From positions 310,001 through 374,000 of the forward strand of contig JAGTJL010000014.1 of assembly GCA_020746875.1 (NCBI GenBank): 64,000 nt of DNA, in the 5' to 3' direction. Source of the stretch: Rhexocercosporidium sp. MPI-PUGE-AT-0058. Taxonomy: Eukaryota > Ascomycota > Leotiomycetes > Helotiales. Below the pieces are notes generated by a model, which saw only the letters and a program-made list of their open reading frames with translations, did not search any database and was not told the DNA's origin. Positions 11,326 to 23,427 of the stretch are shown here, one piece after another (positions within the stretch are counted from its first letter, which is position 1; each line of letters opens with the position of its first letter). The translations under genes were made by a program, and so were the position numbers.

Positions 11326-13253
11326 GTTGGAGGTGTTCCCTCTTCAATGAAGAGGTTGAAAGCAAGTGTGAGCAGCCCCCTTGAGAAGTGTACTTCTCAT
11401 GTGTGCTTTGAGACAAAGAATGATTGCGACCGCAATAGGTAAAGCATCTTTACTAGGTGATTTCAAGGTTCTTTACCCGATTGAAAGACGTAGCATAGAA
11501 CAAAGAATGGCTTGGTACCAGGTACTAATGAGTCCATTCTATTGTTCCAACCAAACTTGACGAAAAGGAAATTTTGTCGAGGGCAGTCAAAGACTTTGAT
11601 TATGACTTTGTCGCCACCCTACCTTGTCTTTGTGGATTAAAGGAAGCTTTGCACTACAGTGGCAATTGTTCTTCAGAATGCCAGCTCCGAGCAAGATGAG
11701 CTGGGAGTGTCACCTCGTTGCATAACTATCACATGTTAGTTCCTGTGTACTCCGAAAGAATATCTCCATATCAATCACCCATTCCTTATCAACATCACAC
11801 ACAGATCTAATCTTTCCAACTCAACAAACCACAAATCAACATACCAACCCACGAACACCCCAGAAAATACTATCAAACGTTTCAAAATGGGCTCATTATT
11901 CATCTAAACATTCTTCCAGTAGGCTCAATCCCACAATACACAAACTATTTCTTGCGGTTAATTACAATACTGCTCATCTGAATAGCGAGCAGCTGCTTGA
12001 ACTCTACCTCTTGAACTACACAAAGGACCTAGACGTGGTAAAACTCGTTGCATCCGCCAAACTCGAGCAGTTTCTCGCCACAGTATCAGAGTTCCCGAGC
12101 TACGCAGATTACCTGACCGGCACGAGAGAGGATGCAGATTCGAACCAAAACGACTATGGAGAACATTGGCCTACCTCCCACACCCAGTTACTACGCCCGA
12201 CATAGCGGCGCCATTTCACGCAGCCCGCAATACCTGACGGTTGTGTGGCTCTGCTCGAATGTCTGCTGCCACTTCTTCCCACCATGCTGAGAGTGATATG
12301 ATTGGTTGGACCGTGAACCTGACTAGACTTATGTAGGGAAGGGTCTCGTCACCAGTACCTTAACCGCTCGCAACCATGAGAACATACACGTAATTGGCGA
12401 AAGGTACGACAGTCCTGTGGTCGCAAGGTGGGGGGCGGGGGGGAAGCCTCGGAAGCGGGGTCGAAAGCTTGGGATGAGAGCTGGTCGTGCGTGAATGCAT
12501 ATTCAAGATTTTCTAGGATATTGTGCTTGCTTTTCAGGTTTAGGATAATTTGGTCGATTTTCAAAATAAAAAGAAAGACACAGGAAAGGAAAAATCTAGT
12601 CCGGGAGCAGGGGCAAAATGGAGGTGTAATCAACGGGCTTTGAACATTGGAGATGGTGGTATCGTTTTCGAGTAATTTCCAAAGCTTCTATATGTTGTTT
12701 AGGGACGGATTTGTCCCCATCTGTAGTCATCGCAGCTCTTGCTGGCAAAGAACAAGCTTTAGGAAGCCCCTTGCTGTAGCACTGAGAATAAGAATGTGTA
12801 TGAATTGAAAGGGAGCATATCCAGGCGTGGCCTAACTGGTCTCAGGCGATGGCAAAGATTGATAGTTGATGCTTTTGGCTGAGAGATGAATTTATGCTCT
12901 TGTGCTGGTCGAACGTGCGGCCATCCTCTTTACTTGAAATGGCGATGATAAGTGGATTGAATTCAGATGAACACAGTGGAATAGGTGAGTGTGGAGGAGA
13001 AGTGAAGTGAACATGGAAGTGGAGATCATTGTCACGTGTGTTCGCGTAGCCAGCCTGTGTATCTCTTCCCCCATCATCTCTGGAGCTCTCATCGCCCTTT
13101 ATGTTGAAGCCCCAAAAAACTCCTTGGAGCCATCCTGTCATCATAGAAAGTACTCGCTTTCCGCCGCAAGCTTTCGACTTCCCAATCCCATCCATCTCCA
13201 ACCGACCGACCCCTTGATCACGTCCACGAATCAGCCCCAATCCTACCGTGACA
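11326..13253. other. Intergenic region with a possible decayed coding fragment
   Basis: Mostly without genes. One frame at about 11954-12204 reads like coding sequence (it includes DLDVVKLVASAKLEQFLATV) but has no start codon and no splicing partner I can define, so it may be a remnant. A short G-rich run lies near 12428-12445. Antisense open frames at 12842-13333 overlap the 5' end of the MYND gene and look spurious. Confidence 0.35.
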
Positions 13254-13947
13254 ATGAGCGATACACCATCGAGTACCTGCTCGATCTGCCAAAAGCCTTG
13301 TGGAGAGAAGAAATGCAACGCCTGTAAGTGCACCTACTACTGTAGCCCCGAATGCCAAAAGATAGACTGGCCGCTACACAAAACTCGCTGCAAGTTCTTG
13401 CAAAACTACCCACCCACCTCCGGTCCCAATACCATATCCTGCGTCAAGATGCACTCCCTACATAACCGCTACGAAGCCGCAGAGATATCTTCCGAGCACG
13501 CTGTGTTCAAGACGAAGCCGTTGCCAGTTACGGCGAAGTTTGGATATCCGCTGGTTATGTTTAGAGAGGTTGAAGGTCTACAACGGGATATGGGCACAGA
13601 TAATCAGGTACGTGTGCTGGATTCTTGCAGATCTTGACGTTTGTAGTAGTGATTGCTGACTTGCATTGTCTCTCTAGCATGCCACCTGGCTGAATATCGA
13701 TCCCAATACCGGCTTTGCGCCTCCCAACTGGCAGGGTGGTATAGGCACGGTAGTCGTGGCCGCCGCGGATGGCAAACCATTAAGTGTGCCTATACTTTCT
13801 GCTATTACCGACTACGTGAGCGATATCCTGGATGCGTTTGGTGACGGAGGGGTGCCCACTGCGAAGTATTCGAGGGCGAGGTTGGATAAATTTATTGCTC
13901 AGCATTTGGCGATGCAGGCAGAATACCAGGGAGCAATAAAGGGTTGA
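13254..13947 (+). CDS. MYND zinc-finger protein
   Basis: Exons are 13254-13607 and 13678-13947 (70-nt intron, GTACGT donor, GCTGAC branch), giving 207 aa. The N-terminus is a complete MYND finger with ligands C9, C12, C21, C24, C30, C34, H42 and C46; MYND domains bind proline-rich partner peptides. The remaining 160 residues contain no domain I recognise. A conserved-looking segment (NIDPNTGFAPPNWQGGIGTV) follows the splice site. The start is the first ATG; the frame is open two codons further upstream without another ATG. Function beyond zinc binding is unknown. Confidence 0.85.
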
Positions 13948-14901
13948 AGGTATGTGGGAGTAGCAAAGGACGATAGTTTACTATAAAAGTATTCGCTGCC
14001 CTTTCTTTTTCTCACACTTCCGACGGCAGGTTTATGGCTTGCTTGCTCGTTGGAGCATCACTGGCGTTGAACTTGCATTGGTGAAAATCCATGGTAGTTT
14101 GGGATTACGCCAAGGTGTGCTTCTTAGATGGCAGTGCATATTAAAAGTAATCTTTTGAATTTCTCTTCTTTTTTCTTTTCTTTTTCTCTCCTTTCCTCTC
14201 CACCTGGACCTATTGTAAATCCAAGAGACTTGTCAACCCAGAGCTTAGTCTCAGATCTGCACCCATGTTCCTCCCTGTAAGATGTCTCATTTATGCTTGC
14301 TGTACTGCTGCTACTTCTGATCGTGCAATCTCTATCACTGCTTTAAAAAAAATTCATGGTCATGGGAAGCAAACTCGATGTTTCTTTTTCGTAAAACATG
14401 CATAGGGTAAGACCCGTCTCTAGTAAAGTAATGACCGTCGCCCTTTAATATTGAAATTGATGACAGCAGGTCGAATAGAAAGCCATATCCCATACTCTGT
14501 TGTTGTGATTGTTCACTGTCCCCTAAAGTCGCTCTCCCTCAATCTTCTTTTTATCCAAATTTCACAACCTGGCTCATTATGGACTTTTTAATCTGGTGAT
14601 GAGAGCCATAAGAGCGTTTAGATTGATGTTCCAGTTTATTGTCAATATCGACAAGCTATGACTCTGTTTCTATATCATTGCTACTGTTGTATTTCTGAAT
14701 GGTAAAAATGATTATAGACTAGGCCCTCTGCGGTGCAGTAAGTTAAGATGAGATGATGCTTGGGGGAGATCGTGGCTTAGTCAGCCGGGAACTAGCTTTT
14801 AAGTCCGATCACTAGCAGAAGTTTAGTGGATATTCGAAGCTGATCTCACCTCCTTTTCTGATCTGCAGGCTTGGGAATTGATATCAAAACGAACCCCAGC
14901 G
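13948..14901. other. Intergenic region with pyrimidine tract
   Basis: About 0.95 kb. A long C/T-only stretch lies at about 14161-14203, possibly promoter-associated. A good 3' splice site (TCTGATC ... CTGCAG ending at 14868) just upstream of the F-box start suggests that gene may have an unrecognised 5' exon or 5'UTR intron here. Confidence 0.4.
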
Positions 14902-15936
14902 ATGCCGAAAGACATGAGTTCCAGTGCACTTGACACCTTGAACGAGCTGGAGGAACCACTCGTTGATACCACAGCAGCGATACCCCTCCATTCCAAGCGG
15001 ACGGAACGACGTCAGAAGAAACGCCACCTAAAGGAAAAGGCATCTAAACAACATGCAACGTTATGGGACCTTCCCTCCGAACTCGTCACCAACATATTGA
15101 CTCTTCTCCGCCCGAGCGACCTGTTCAGATTTTCACGAGTCAATCAACCACTGCGGGAGTTCGTTCTCCAGGAAGAAGCAAGCCTCTGCCGGAAGATCGT
15201 GGCGAAACGATACGCCGTTTTATCGCAGTGCTTCCCACTTCCAGTCCTCCTCGAGAATGTAGACGGAGAAATTCGCCCTGCTATGCTAAGTGATGAGAGA
15301 CAGGCTGTGATGAATATACACAAGCGGCCGTATCAACACATCCACCCCCCAGACCAGCATCTCATCTGCACGTGCCTGACCTGCATGCTGGCGTGGAACA
15401 ACTTGAATCTCGTTGTGGACTTTTCACACTGGCAGCGAAATCTGGATCAAGGGGAGCCAATCCCTATGGTCGCGCGTGGCAAAAATCCGTCATGGAATCG
15501 GAAACTCATAGTCGCGAATGCAGAGGTCGTGAAGAAAGCTCTTCGGAGCACCTTGTGGTACGCTCGGATCCTGGAAGGCCATCTGAAAGCTACTGTGGGA
15601 TCAATCCATCGGCATGGCAACAACAAAGGAAACAAGCGGCGTCGATTCCAGATGTCCATGGAAGACGTCAAGGCAGAGACGGACTTCTTCTTGGAGCGAA
15701 GTGGGCCGCCCTCATTAGATTTTCCTTTCCATCGGGATAATTACTACATGCTGGAGGCTTACTTACCGAATCGCGGATGGAATGCAGAGTTTTCTGAGTG
15801 GAGGTACATGCCAGCTTCGCAGCATTACAGAGATATTGAGTTTGTGAAGTCTTGGGCAAAGAGGAAAGAGGCTGCGGCTCGAAAGGAGGCCGAGCAGCGG
15901 GCGGAGACGATGGAAGAGAGACCACTCGCACCCTAG
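14902..15936 (+). CDS. F-box protein
   Basis: Probably a substrate receptor of an SCF ubiquitin ligase. It is an intronless frame of 344 aa from the first ATG. The F-box lies at about residues 54-92 (WDLPSELVTNILTLLRPSDL, then FSRVNQPLREFV). It is preceded by a basic stretch (KRTERRQKKRHLKEK), and the C-terminal 25 residues are a charged Glu/Lys/Arg helix. The middle CTCLTCMLAWNNLNLVVD recalls a region common in fungal F-box proteins, but no substrate-binding repeat is visible. A 3' splice site directly upstream leaves open an extra 5' exon. Confidence 0.82.
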   Translation: MPKDMSSSALDTLNELEEPLVDTTAAIPLHSKRTERRQKKRHLKEKASKQHATLWDLPSELVTNILTLLRPSDLFRFSRVNQPLREFVLQEEASLCRKIVAKRYAVLSQCFPLPVLLENVDGEIRPAMLSDERQAVMNIHKRPYQHIHPPDQHLICTCLTCMLAWNNLNLVVDFSHWQRNLDQGEPIPMVARGKNPSWNRKLIVANAEVVKKALRSTLWYARILEGHLKATVGSIHRHGNNKGNKRRRFQMSMEDVKAETDFFLERSGPPSLDFPFHRDNYYMLEAYLPNRGWNAEFSEWRYMPASQHYRDIEFVKSWAKRKEAAARKEAEQRAETMEERPLAP

Positions 15937-16312
15937 CTTTTGTCAACCGAAGGACTTTCCCCGATTAACGATCCCTTTCAGTCCGAATCATCTTGAGTGG
16001 TCGTCATTGATCAAAATATTTTTCCCAGGTGGTTTAGCCTGCTATCCGGTTAGAAGCAGCTCCTTTGTTATTCTTCCCCGCACCTCGCATCGTACAGTAC
16101 ATAACGAATGGTATAACAATAAATTAATGAAAATCGGAAACGGCGGATCCGTAAATTCCCAATTCTGGACAGTCGGTCGTGTTTTTGACGGGTAAGCTGG
16201 ACATCACAAGCCTTCTGTGCTAGGCGCGCCTCTAGAACTGGTATATAGGTTGGTCATTCACTCCACCTTCGCTTCTTATGCTGAACCAAAATTGACAAAT
16301 CAATATTAAAAA
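15937..16312. promoter_or_regulatory. Intergenic/promoter region
   Basis: A 376-nt gap between two plus-strand genes. A TATATAG element near 16242 lies about 70 nt upstream of the next ATG. Nothing else was recognised. Confidence 0.35.
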
Positions 16313-17714
16313 ATGTCTCTGATCCTTGCTTTATGTGTACTGTTGTCCTTTGGTGGTCATGTTACGGCCCATAGACAGTTAATTCAGCGTCAATATTTTG
16401 ACCCCTACAAACCATGTCTTTCCTGCCTACGAAGCTCTTGGACTCAAGGGCCTGGTGTGTATCGCTTCCTATCTCATAGACTTATCCTCTAACACTTCAA
16501 AGAATGCACCAGCGATAGATACATTGGCTCTGTACTCACCCTGGTCACGAACCCGTGAGTGCCTTGACCCAGTTCCAAAGATATTGATGTTTTTCTGATT
16601 ATCTAGACCCCCATCTGCTACCTCTTCGTATACAGCTTCATCTTTTTGTTCTGGTTATCTCAGACAGACAGATTGGAGCTCAGCCTACGTGACATCTACA
16701 GGGCCTTCGACATACTCAGCATGGACGCTGGCCGAACACCTCGTGACCGTGACAGATCTCAAGTCAGCCACCCAGTCCAATTCAGCTACACAGAGACGCA
16801 ATCCTAATTGAGTGCAGTCATCCAACATCCACAAAATATTGCGCCATCCCCTCACGAGGCATGACCTGCGGCATCAGCAACCCCAACATCGTAGCTCCTG
16901 AAGATCAACAGGAAGATTGGACGATCGAGCACTTTTACAACCCCGAGGAATGCCAGCAGGTCTGCTTACAACACGATGGCTGCAAAGCTTACCGAGTAAC
17001 GCGGATCCCGCCCGAGGATCCTGTGGCGTGGAATTGTGAGATTTTCAATCTGGGATTGGGTGTTAATGGGAGCAATGTTGTTAGCGCGAGTAAGGGTGAT
17101 CAGTGGTGGGATCGGAATTGCGGAGAGCATTTGCCTGTGAGCCCGCTTTAGCTATAAACCATTCTCGATATGTATAACTGAAAACAGCTGACGTGGTTGA
17201 TCTAGACGGAATGCCAGTCAACACAGCTGCCAATTATGGTCACAGGATCGCCAGCCATTCCAACGTACGCGACTTCAATTCCAACCATCACAAAGTCAAC
17301 GTTCGATATCTCACTGCCAACTATTTCCTGGATCCAGAAGACATTTCCACCACCAGCTCCAACGCCTGCTCCCGCGCTTCTTCCACGCCACAAACTGACA
17401 AAACGGGACGGGCAACCCTTCCCAGACTTCCTCACCGACATCGATAATTTCTACTCCTATCCCTATGTCCTTGCGGCATGTTCATGTCTGATTAGTTCTG
17501 GCCTGCCACCTCTTTTATCGACCACAACTTTCACTGCTACGGAGTGGAATGCTACTACGGTAACTAACCTCGCGGTATTTGCAGTAATGTGCATTTCTGG
17601 GTGTGTTGACTCTCGGCTAATGCTTTGGTGTAGACCGTGTCAACGACATTTGAAGATTATTTCACTATTACTGTGACACCAAGATCTACGACAGTATTTC
17701 AAAGTATTAATTGA
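16313..17714 (+). CDS. Secreted cysteine-containing protein, PAN/apple-like segment, 6 exons
   Basis: Exons are 16313-16454, 16503-16554, 16607-16762, 16818-17136, 17206-17559 and 17634-17714. All junctions keep frame (367 aa). Residues 1-19 form a classical signal peptide (MSLILALCVLLSFGGHVTA), so the protein is probably extracellular. A Cys-rich centre (EECQQVCLQHDGCKAYRV) has the spacing of PAN/apple-type modules. After it comes a Thr/Pro-rich stretch (TFPPPAPTPAPALLP) with a KR site, and the C-terminus is Thr-rich. Intron 3 uses a weaker GTCAGC donor, so that junction is the least certain. A cell-wall or effector role is inference. Confidence 0.68.
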
Positions 17715-18098
17715 AGAGATGAAATGGAACAGACGATTTTCTCGTGTACAGTACACTTCTTGGACCGGCTGGAGACGAATCTTTAAAATGATAAGGGTTT
17801 CAAATTCCTAGATGCCGGGCAGCGCTCGGTATGAAGTCGGGTAATGTTATAAATCCTAGCGAATCTTCTCCACTTACTCTCAATACGTGTAACAATCTTA
17901 ACAGCATTCCCATCACATTCTCTAGAAAGCAAAAGACAACAGATTCAGAATTTCGATTTCAATGACAATTCTAGCAGGTAAATTTTATAGTGTGTATACA
18001 AAAAGCCAAATAAGTGTTCTTCAATCCACCCTAACTCTGGAATTTCTAATGTTCTCCCTCTTTGAAGGTACCAACTGTTGCCTGGCAGCTTGGAAACA
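17715..18098. terminator. Convergent 3' region
   Basis: A 384-nt gap between the convergent secreted-protein genes. It presumably holds both 3' ends. No coding sequence or repeat was recognised. Confidence 0.3.
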
Positions 18099-19321
18099 CT
18101 ATGGTGTAACCACAGCACCGCAAGTAGTGGGCTGGACTGTGATGGTGCTAGCTGTTCGCGAATCGACGACGATAGTCGTTACAGTGCTTGGCAGGTTAGA
18201 GGTCAAGGTCAAGGTTCCTGATGAAGCGGTCGCGTCGGGATCAGTGCTGAGATGAGGTTAGTATTCAGACATCCGAATTTCGTTTCTTGATCATGTGCCA
18301 GAGACAACGGGCCGGGGTAAACTTACAGAGTGGATGATGGAACGGGTCCCGAGACATCGGTCGCCACGGGACCAGCGGTAACAGTGATTGTCACAACAGG
18401 GACATTCGCGCTGTAGGTGAAGTCCGGAGGAGAGTAAGGGTTCTCGACGGCGCCTCTTTGCTTGACGGCACGAGTTGGTTGTACGAGACACGTGCAGGCA
18501 AACGAGACGCGGGATGTAAGGCCAGCACATTGAGAAGCGTAGGTTGGCGTTGCGAAGACTTGGCCCTTGGTGTATTGACTGCAGAATGCGGAGGCAGAGG
18601 CGGATCTGTTGATGAATGCTCGGAGACAGTTATCGGCATTGCACTTGAGGAGCGTGGTGCTGGCTTTGCTGGTTGTGGTGGAGGTTGGGCAGCTAGCTGT
18701 GATAGTGATGAGGGAAGCACCGAAAGTGGTGGAGGTAGAGATGATGGTGGTTGCGTAGACGGTAATTGTCTGGACAGTGGATGGAACTTGAACTGTTGAG
18801 GTGGGAAGGATTGTAAAAACGCCACTAGTGATAGTGGTCGACACCGTGAGTGTCGGAGTGATTGTGGTTGTTGCTCCAGCAGCTGCCTGCTGAGGAGGGA
18901 CCATTGAGAAAGTGACCGCACCGCCATAGTTGGCCAGTGTATTGGGGACTGTCCCGGACGACTTCTCGAAGTGTGTGAACCCATTCTGATCAACATAGGT
19001 AGTCGTTGTGTATTGCGAGAAGGAGAGCGTATACTGCCCTGATGCAAGAGAGGCACCAGTCACGGGGCATTTCACAGACTGTCTTGGGTTGCTGGCAAAG
19101 AACGGCGAACATGTCAGAGTAGGAGATGCCAGGTTGATCAAGTAAGGTGTCACTTGGCCGATAGGAGTGTTTGTGAAGCCCGGAAATCCTTGGTCGTTGA
19201 AAGTGTACGTAGCATTGACGCCAAAGAGCTTGGTGTTGCCTGACGAGTAGGCATAGGATGCTGTTGGGACAGTATTGGTGGCCGCAGCAGACAGCTGGTT
19301 AGAAGAGAAGTTGGCACCCAT
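18099..19321 (-). CDS. Thr/Ser-rich cell-surface-type protein
   Basis: Minus-strand exons are 19321-18327 and 18246-18099 (80-nt intron, GTAAGT donor), giving 380 aa. The sequence is rich in Thr, Ser and Val (for example TTTITPTLTVSTTITSGVF), contains several cysteines in the second half (CNADNCLRAF, CAGLTSRVSFACTCLV), and has a KR site before ENPYSPPDF. This is the composition of an O-glycosylated wall or surface protein. With the ATG at 19321 there is no signal peptide. The frame stays open upstream with a hydrophobic stretch (ILTLPHLASLLFIM) but no ATG, so a short 5' exon carrying the true start and signal peptide is likely missing from this model. It is convergent with the preceding secreted protein. 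Confidence 0.6.
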
Positions 19322-19432
19322 TATGAACAAGAGACTCGCAAGATGTGGGAGAGTTAGGATGGGGCGTAGAGTGAATCCTCATCGGAGCAGTCATGAATAT
19401 AAAGAATCCGGGTCTCGTAATAGAGCCCACCT

Positions 19433-20074
19433 CTAACTACTATCTGGAATCTTGAGCGGTTCGGACTGTTCAAAGCCAAAGGCTAGAACACAATGAGGCG
19501 ATGGATCAGGGAAGTTGTTTTCCTCCGATAGCCATATTGGGGCTAGTGTTGTGCCTAAAAGACCTCGCGGATACTTCGTGTTGTTCAAGGGCACGTACTC
19601 AGGCGAGGTCTTGATCAACACCATCAGTACCGCTAGGACTGATGCCAACACTCGAAGCGCTTCGATACCGACACGAGCTTACGCTGTCGCTGTCGTGGCG
19701 CGTGGAGCTTCTGGTGTCGTCAGTAACATTGTTCAAGTTCAGGAAGTTGCACGATGAAGGGATGGTATGGTTGGGTGACAATTCAGAGGCATTTTTCTTC
19801 CCCAGTTCAGCCCCTGCGAGACTACTGTGCTGGGTCTGGTGGTGCGGCTTACACCTCATTATTCCAGACGAGTCCATCTGCTGATTGCACTTCCATAAAG
19901 CTCTCCGAGATCGAATCGTATGGCTGCAATCTTGCTGAAGCCAACGTGATCGCGTTTGAGACGAGTATTGAGCTGTGTGCAGCCTTGAACTATGCTTATC
20001 AAGATCGAAACTGTCTGGAGTATCTAGCCTGCCGACGTGAGAGATGCCAGGAAATTGCTGGGCCCAAAATGTAA
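19433..20074. other. Ambiguous coding fragments (both strands)
   Basis: Two competing signals. On the plus strand, 19754-20074 encodes a Cys-containing stretch (includes ESYGCNLAEANVIAFETSIE) of about 100 aa, with possible 5' sequence in another frame. On the minus strand, 19651-19433 encodes a hydrophobic segment followed by YVPLNNTKYPRGLLGTTLAP, which looks like the end of a membrane or secreted protein. I could not assemble an intact spliced gene on either strand; either may be a remnant. Confidence 0.3.
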
Positions 20075-20309
20075 CGATTTGAAAACCTTACCTAGGATGG
20101 GACTCCGCTGCTTTCGTGATTCAAATTTCTGCTTGGTACAACGGGATTCTAGATTTGAAAGAGATAGTTGGGAGACCGGACGTTATCTCTGACGTAAACA
20201 ATCAGAACGGTGAATCTGTAAATTGCTTAAGACCCAATGAGCCCTTTCTATGTATAAATAAATACCACGAATCGATCTCGAGTTTATTCGGTCTCGGCCA
20301 ACGGCTCCT

Positions 20310-21386
20310 CTAGAACTTTGGAACAAACATTGGTGTATTGTCCTTCCACTCCTTGTAGTCTTTTCTTTCACCGTACTTCTTGTCGTATTTGTTTTCACTC
20401 AATGGAACTCCGCTGACCTTCAATAACAAGAAAGTCACAAACGCCGGAGAAATAGCACACATTCCCAACCCTAGAATTCTTCCATAACTTGTTCCAGCCA
20501 ATCCCATGCCAACTTGTCCTACATTGCTCAATAACACGCCGGCGGCAGTTGTGGCAATGCCCGTCCAGAGTGTAGACTCTCCAAAATAGTTTGGATGTCG
20601 AGACTTGCTCCACAGACCGCTGGTCAAGAAATCCTCATCATGCTCCTTGCGCTTCTTGGCTTGGACCCAGGCGTTCTTTTGCCGGTCGGCAGCGACTTCG
20701 AAACTCAACCCCCCAATATACAGCGCAAGACCGATGACGTCCACAACCCCGATGGCTGGGAGGGTGGAAAGTGCAACATGAGGAATCGAATTGACAGCGA
20801 GGATGGGCATGAGACAGAGCAAAACCCATGTAGCTTGAGCCATGAAGGCACCGAAAAACTTTGGCGGTGACTTTTTGATTTCATCGAAACGCGAATCCTT
20901 GCCGTCTGCCATGACGCGCTGGAAGAGGTATGTGCCGACTACTTCTCGTCAACATATATTTGTGAGGTGACCGGAGGAAACGTACGTCTGGTTGCCCAGA
21001 TGGAAACAGCTGTGCTCAGGACTACTTGTCTCCAGTTGAGTCCATTTGGTCCTCCTTTCCCTGTAAAAGCATCTACGAGACTTGGCCATGCTGGCGGTGC
21101 TTTCCCCGCAAGAGACGCAGCTGCACGAGCTCGAAGAGTCGGGAGATACAAACTCAAAGCGGTGACAGAGAGGTATGTGAGTGATCCCGAGAGATCATAG
21201 AATCGCTCAGACTGGGCGAAGATGGAGGGGACTGCAACAGCTGCTTGGATGGCAAAAGCAGCTCCGACTGAAGGGATGAGGGTTCTGGATTGTCAGAAAG
21301 ATGAAGACATACTCTTGAACATAATCTTACCGTAGAAATGGATTACGGAAGTTGGTGACATGAAGGAGGGAGCTGATGAGAGTCAT
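20310..21386 (-). CDS. DUF1295 / steroid 5-alpha-reductase-like membrane protein
   Basis: Minus-strand exons are 21386-21331, 21284-20986 and 20938-20310 (46- and 47-nt introns with TTTCTGAC and GTTGAC branches), giving 327 aa. This is an integral membrane protein with about 6-7 hydrophobic segments. The C-terminal half carries the family hallmarks DSRFDEIKKSP, WSKSRHPNYFGE and the final KYGERKDYKEWK. Members resemble 3-oxo-5-alpha-steroid 4-dehydrogenases and isoprenylcysteine methyltransferase-fold proteins; the substrate is unknown here. The start is the first ATG and gives a short N-terminal exon (18 codons). Confidence 0.88.
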
Positions 21387-22289
21387 ATTGAGGAGAATAG
21401 GACTTGCTGTGATGTTGAGAGGTGAGAGAGGTTTCACATGTCCCTTTTTGTATTGACGATTGACGAGGCTTTGACCAGTTCAGCCTTGCATCCATGACGA
21501 CATTTCGCCAGTCGGACTCCATATTTGTCCGGTGTTCAATTCTTCAGCCTTGCAAGAGATTTGAACTTTACGTCTTAGATCTGATGAATCCAGAGATCAA
21601 TTTGAATGAGGCCCAAACCCTCCGGTTTTGAGCCCTGCTATAAAGAATTGGGTTTGCTCGACTCTGGGTGATACAAGACTTTCCATAGTAAGGTGGCATG
21701 ATCCGGGAGTGATCTGATCACAGCTACCAAATGCAATATACAATGTTGTATGTACCTATTCAACGAGTGTTCCGAATGCCGAAGAGGTTGGGAGTTTCTC
21801 CGCGTCTCGTACTTGGTATATTTGTGTCCTGCCGTAGCAAAGCTTACTCAAAGATCTCCTCAATGCCCTCAATGTGACAAGCTTGCTATCCAACCTTTTC
21901 AAGAGGATTATGCCACCGTCGCTTTTTTCGCTTTCTCCAGATGACAGAGGCTATGTGCAGTAGTAAATGGCTCGAGTAAGCCGGGGCGGTCCAACGGACG
22001 TTTAGGGTGTTGTGGTTTTGGGCGAAGCTCGGTCGCAGGAAATTTCGAAGCTATCGCGAGGGGTCGAAACAGCGACCTTTGAAGGTCAACTACCGTGTTC
22101 GTTTCTCAATCTTGAAAGCTCAAATTAGTAATTTCCGAAGAAAGACGTTGGAGGGCTCGCGGCTTGAGGACTGAGAGGTACAAAACACTCTCCAAACTGA
22201 CATTGCAAAGCTAAGTAGACATTCAGTGACAGCATCTTTGACGACTTCAAAGGACAAATCGCTCGTGATCCACATCATACCTCCGCACA
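21387..22289. promoter_or_regulatory. Divergent intergenic/promoter region
   Basis: A 0.9-kb gap shared by the divergent DUF1295 and GNA1 genes. A short frame at 21750-21944 has no recognisable features. Nothing else was seen. Confidence 0.4.
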
Positions 22290-22958
22290 ATGGCAGAGAC
22301 GGCAGTTTATTCGGCGCCAGCACATATGGCAACCAAAGCCATCAGCGAGTCAATACCCTCTACCACGACTCCTGCATCCAGCGAATCTAGCCTCTTCTCT
22401 GAAAACCTCATATCTCCCTCCATTGCCTCCTCTCTACCACCTACATACACGATACGGGCTCTGCGGAAAAGTGACTATGGAATTGGATTTCTAGACTGTT
22501 TGCGGGTACTCACAACGGTTGGAGAAGTCACGGAGCCGGAGTGGAACGAGAGATACGAATGGATGAGCACGCAGGGGAAGGGGGCCTATTATATACTTGT
22601 TATTGAGGACCAGGGACGAATTGTTGGCACTGGGGCGCTGATCGTGGAGAGAAAATTGTAGGTTCTCATTTTGCTCGCTGCTGCCTGGGTATTGATGAAT
22701 TCCAGTATTCACCATTTAGGTATGGTGGGACATATTGAGGATATCGCCGTTGCGAAGGACCAACAGGGAAAGAAGTTGGGGTTAAAGCTGATACAAGCCT
22801 TGGACTACGTCGCGGAGAAGGTTGGATGCTACAAAGCTATTCTGGACTGCAGTGAGGCCAACGAAGGATTCTATGTCAAGTGTGGATACAAGAGGGCTGG
22901 ACTCGAAATGGCACATTACTACGACGGAAGCACAAGCAAAGAGGTGAAGAAAGAGTGA
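22290..22958 (+). CDS. GNA1: Glucosamine 6-phosphate N-acetyltransferase
   Basis: Acetyl-CoA-dependent acetylation of glucosamine 6-phosphate, a step towards UDP-GlcNAc and hence chitin and N-glycans. Exons are 22290-22657 and 22706-22958 (48-nt intron, GTAGGT donor), giving 206 aa. The GNAT core is clear: YTIRALRKSDY, TVGEVTEPEW, then across the splice junction ERKFIHHLGMVGHIEDIAV, the acetyl-CoA loop QQGKKLG, and DCSEANEGFYVKCGYKR. The Ser/Thr-rich first 50 residues exceed the yeast enzyme (159 aa), as is common in filamentous fungi. Confidence 0.93.
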
Positions 22959-23025
22959 AAAGCAAGTCCTAGAGTCTACTCTATGTGCCGGAACTAATAT
23001 GCGGAAAGGCGACCAGAAGAGCAAC

Positions 23026-23427
23026 TCAACCTCTAAGATCACTCAGCTTCTCGACGTAGTATGCAGGTGCAACTTCAGCCCCCTCTACCTCCCAATCTGC
23101 CTTCTTGCTGACACCCGTCAAGACTGCCAAGGTGCCTCCGAGTTTCCCCTCTATCCCGAATTTGATATCGGTGTCCAGTCGGTCGCCAACCATACACGCC
23201 TTCTTTCGATCGAACTGGAACTTCCCTTCGATAGAGTCCATCATTGCTTGGCTCGGCTTCCCGAGTGCCAGCGGCTTCTCTCCGATCATATTTACCAGTG
23301 GTATCGATATCGACCCCGCTCCTGGGAAGAACGTGTAGCTGTTAGGTAGTGTGCTGTCTGTGTTCGTTGCCAAGAACTTCGCTCCTCGTAAGAGGTAGTG
23401 ATATGCGAACGAAAGCTTCAAGTACTT
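23026..23427 (-). pseudogene. Truncated PHO13-type phosphatase (C-terminal half only)
   Basis: HAD-family 4-nitrophenylphosphatase/phosphoglycolate phosphatase remnant. The 133 codons match the second half of the family: YHYLLRGAKFLATNTDST, FPGAGSISIP, ALGKPSQAMMD, ACMVGDRLDTDIKFG and GGTLAVLTGVS. The N-terminal nucleophile motif (DxDGxLW) and about half of the protein are absent. No ATG opens the frame; instead it begins in frame directly after the TGA stop of the thiolase at 23428. It reads as a gene fragment joined at a rearrangement breakpoint. Catalysis is impossible without the nucleophile. Confidence 0.82.

Noticed and set aside
12842..13333. A 163-codon minus-strand frame antisense to the MYND gene
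   Set aside because: It overlaps the well-supported MYND exon and has no domain or sensible start context.
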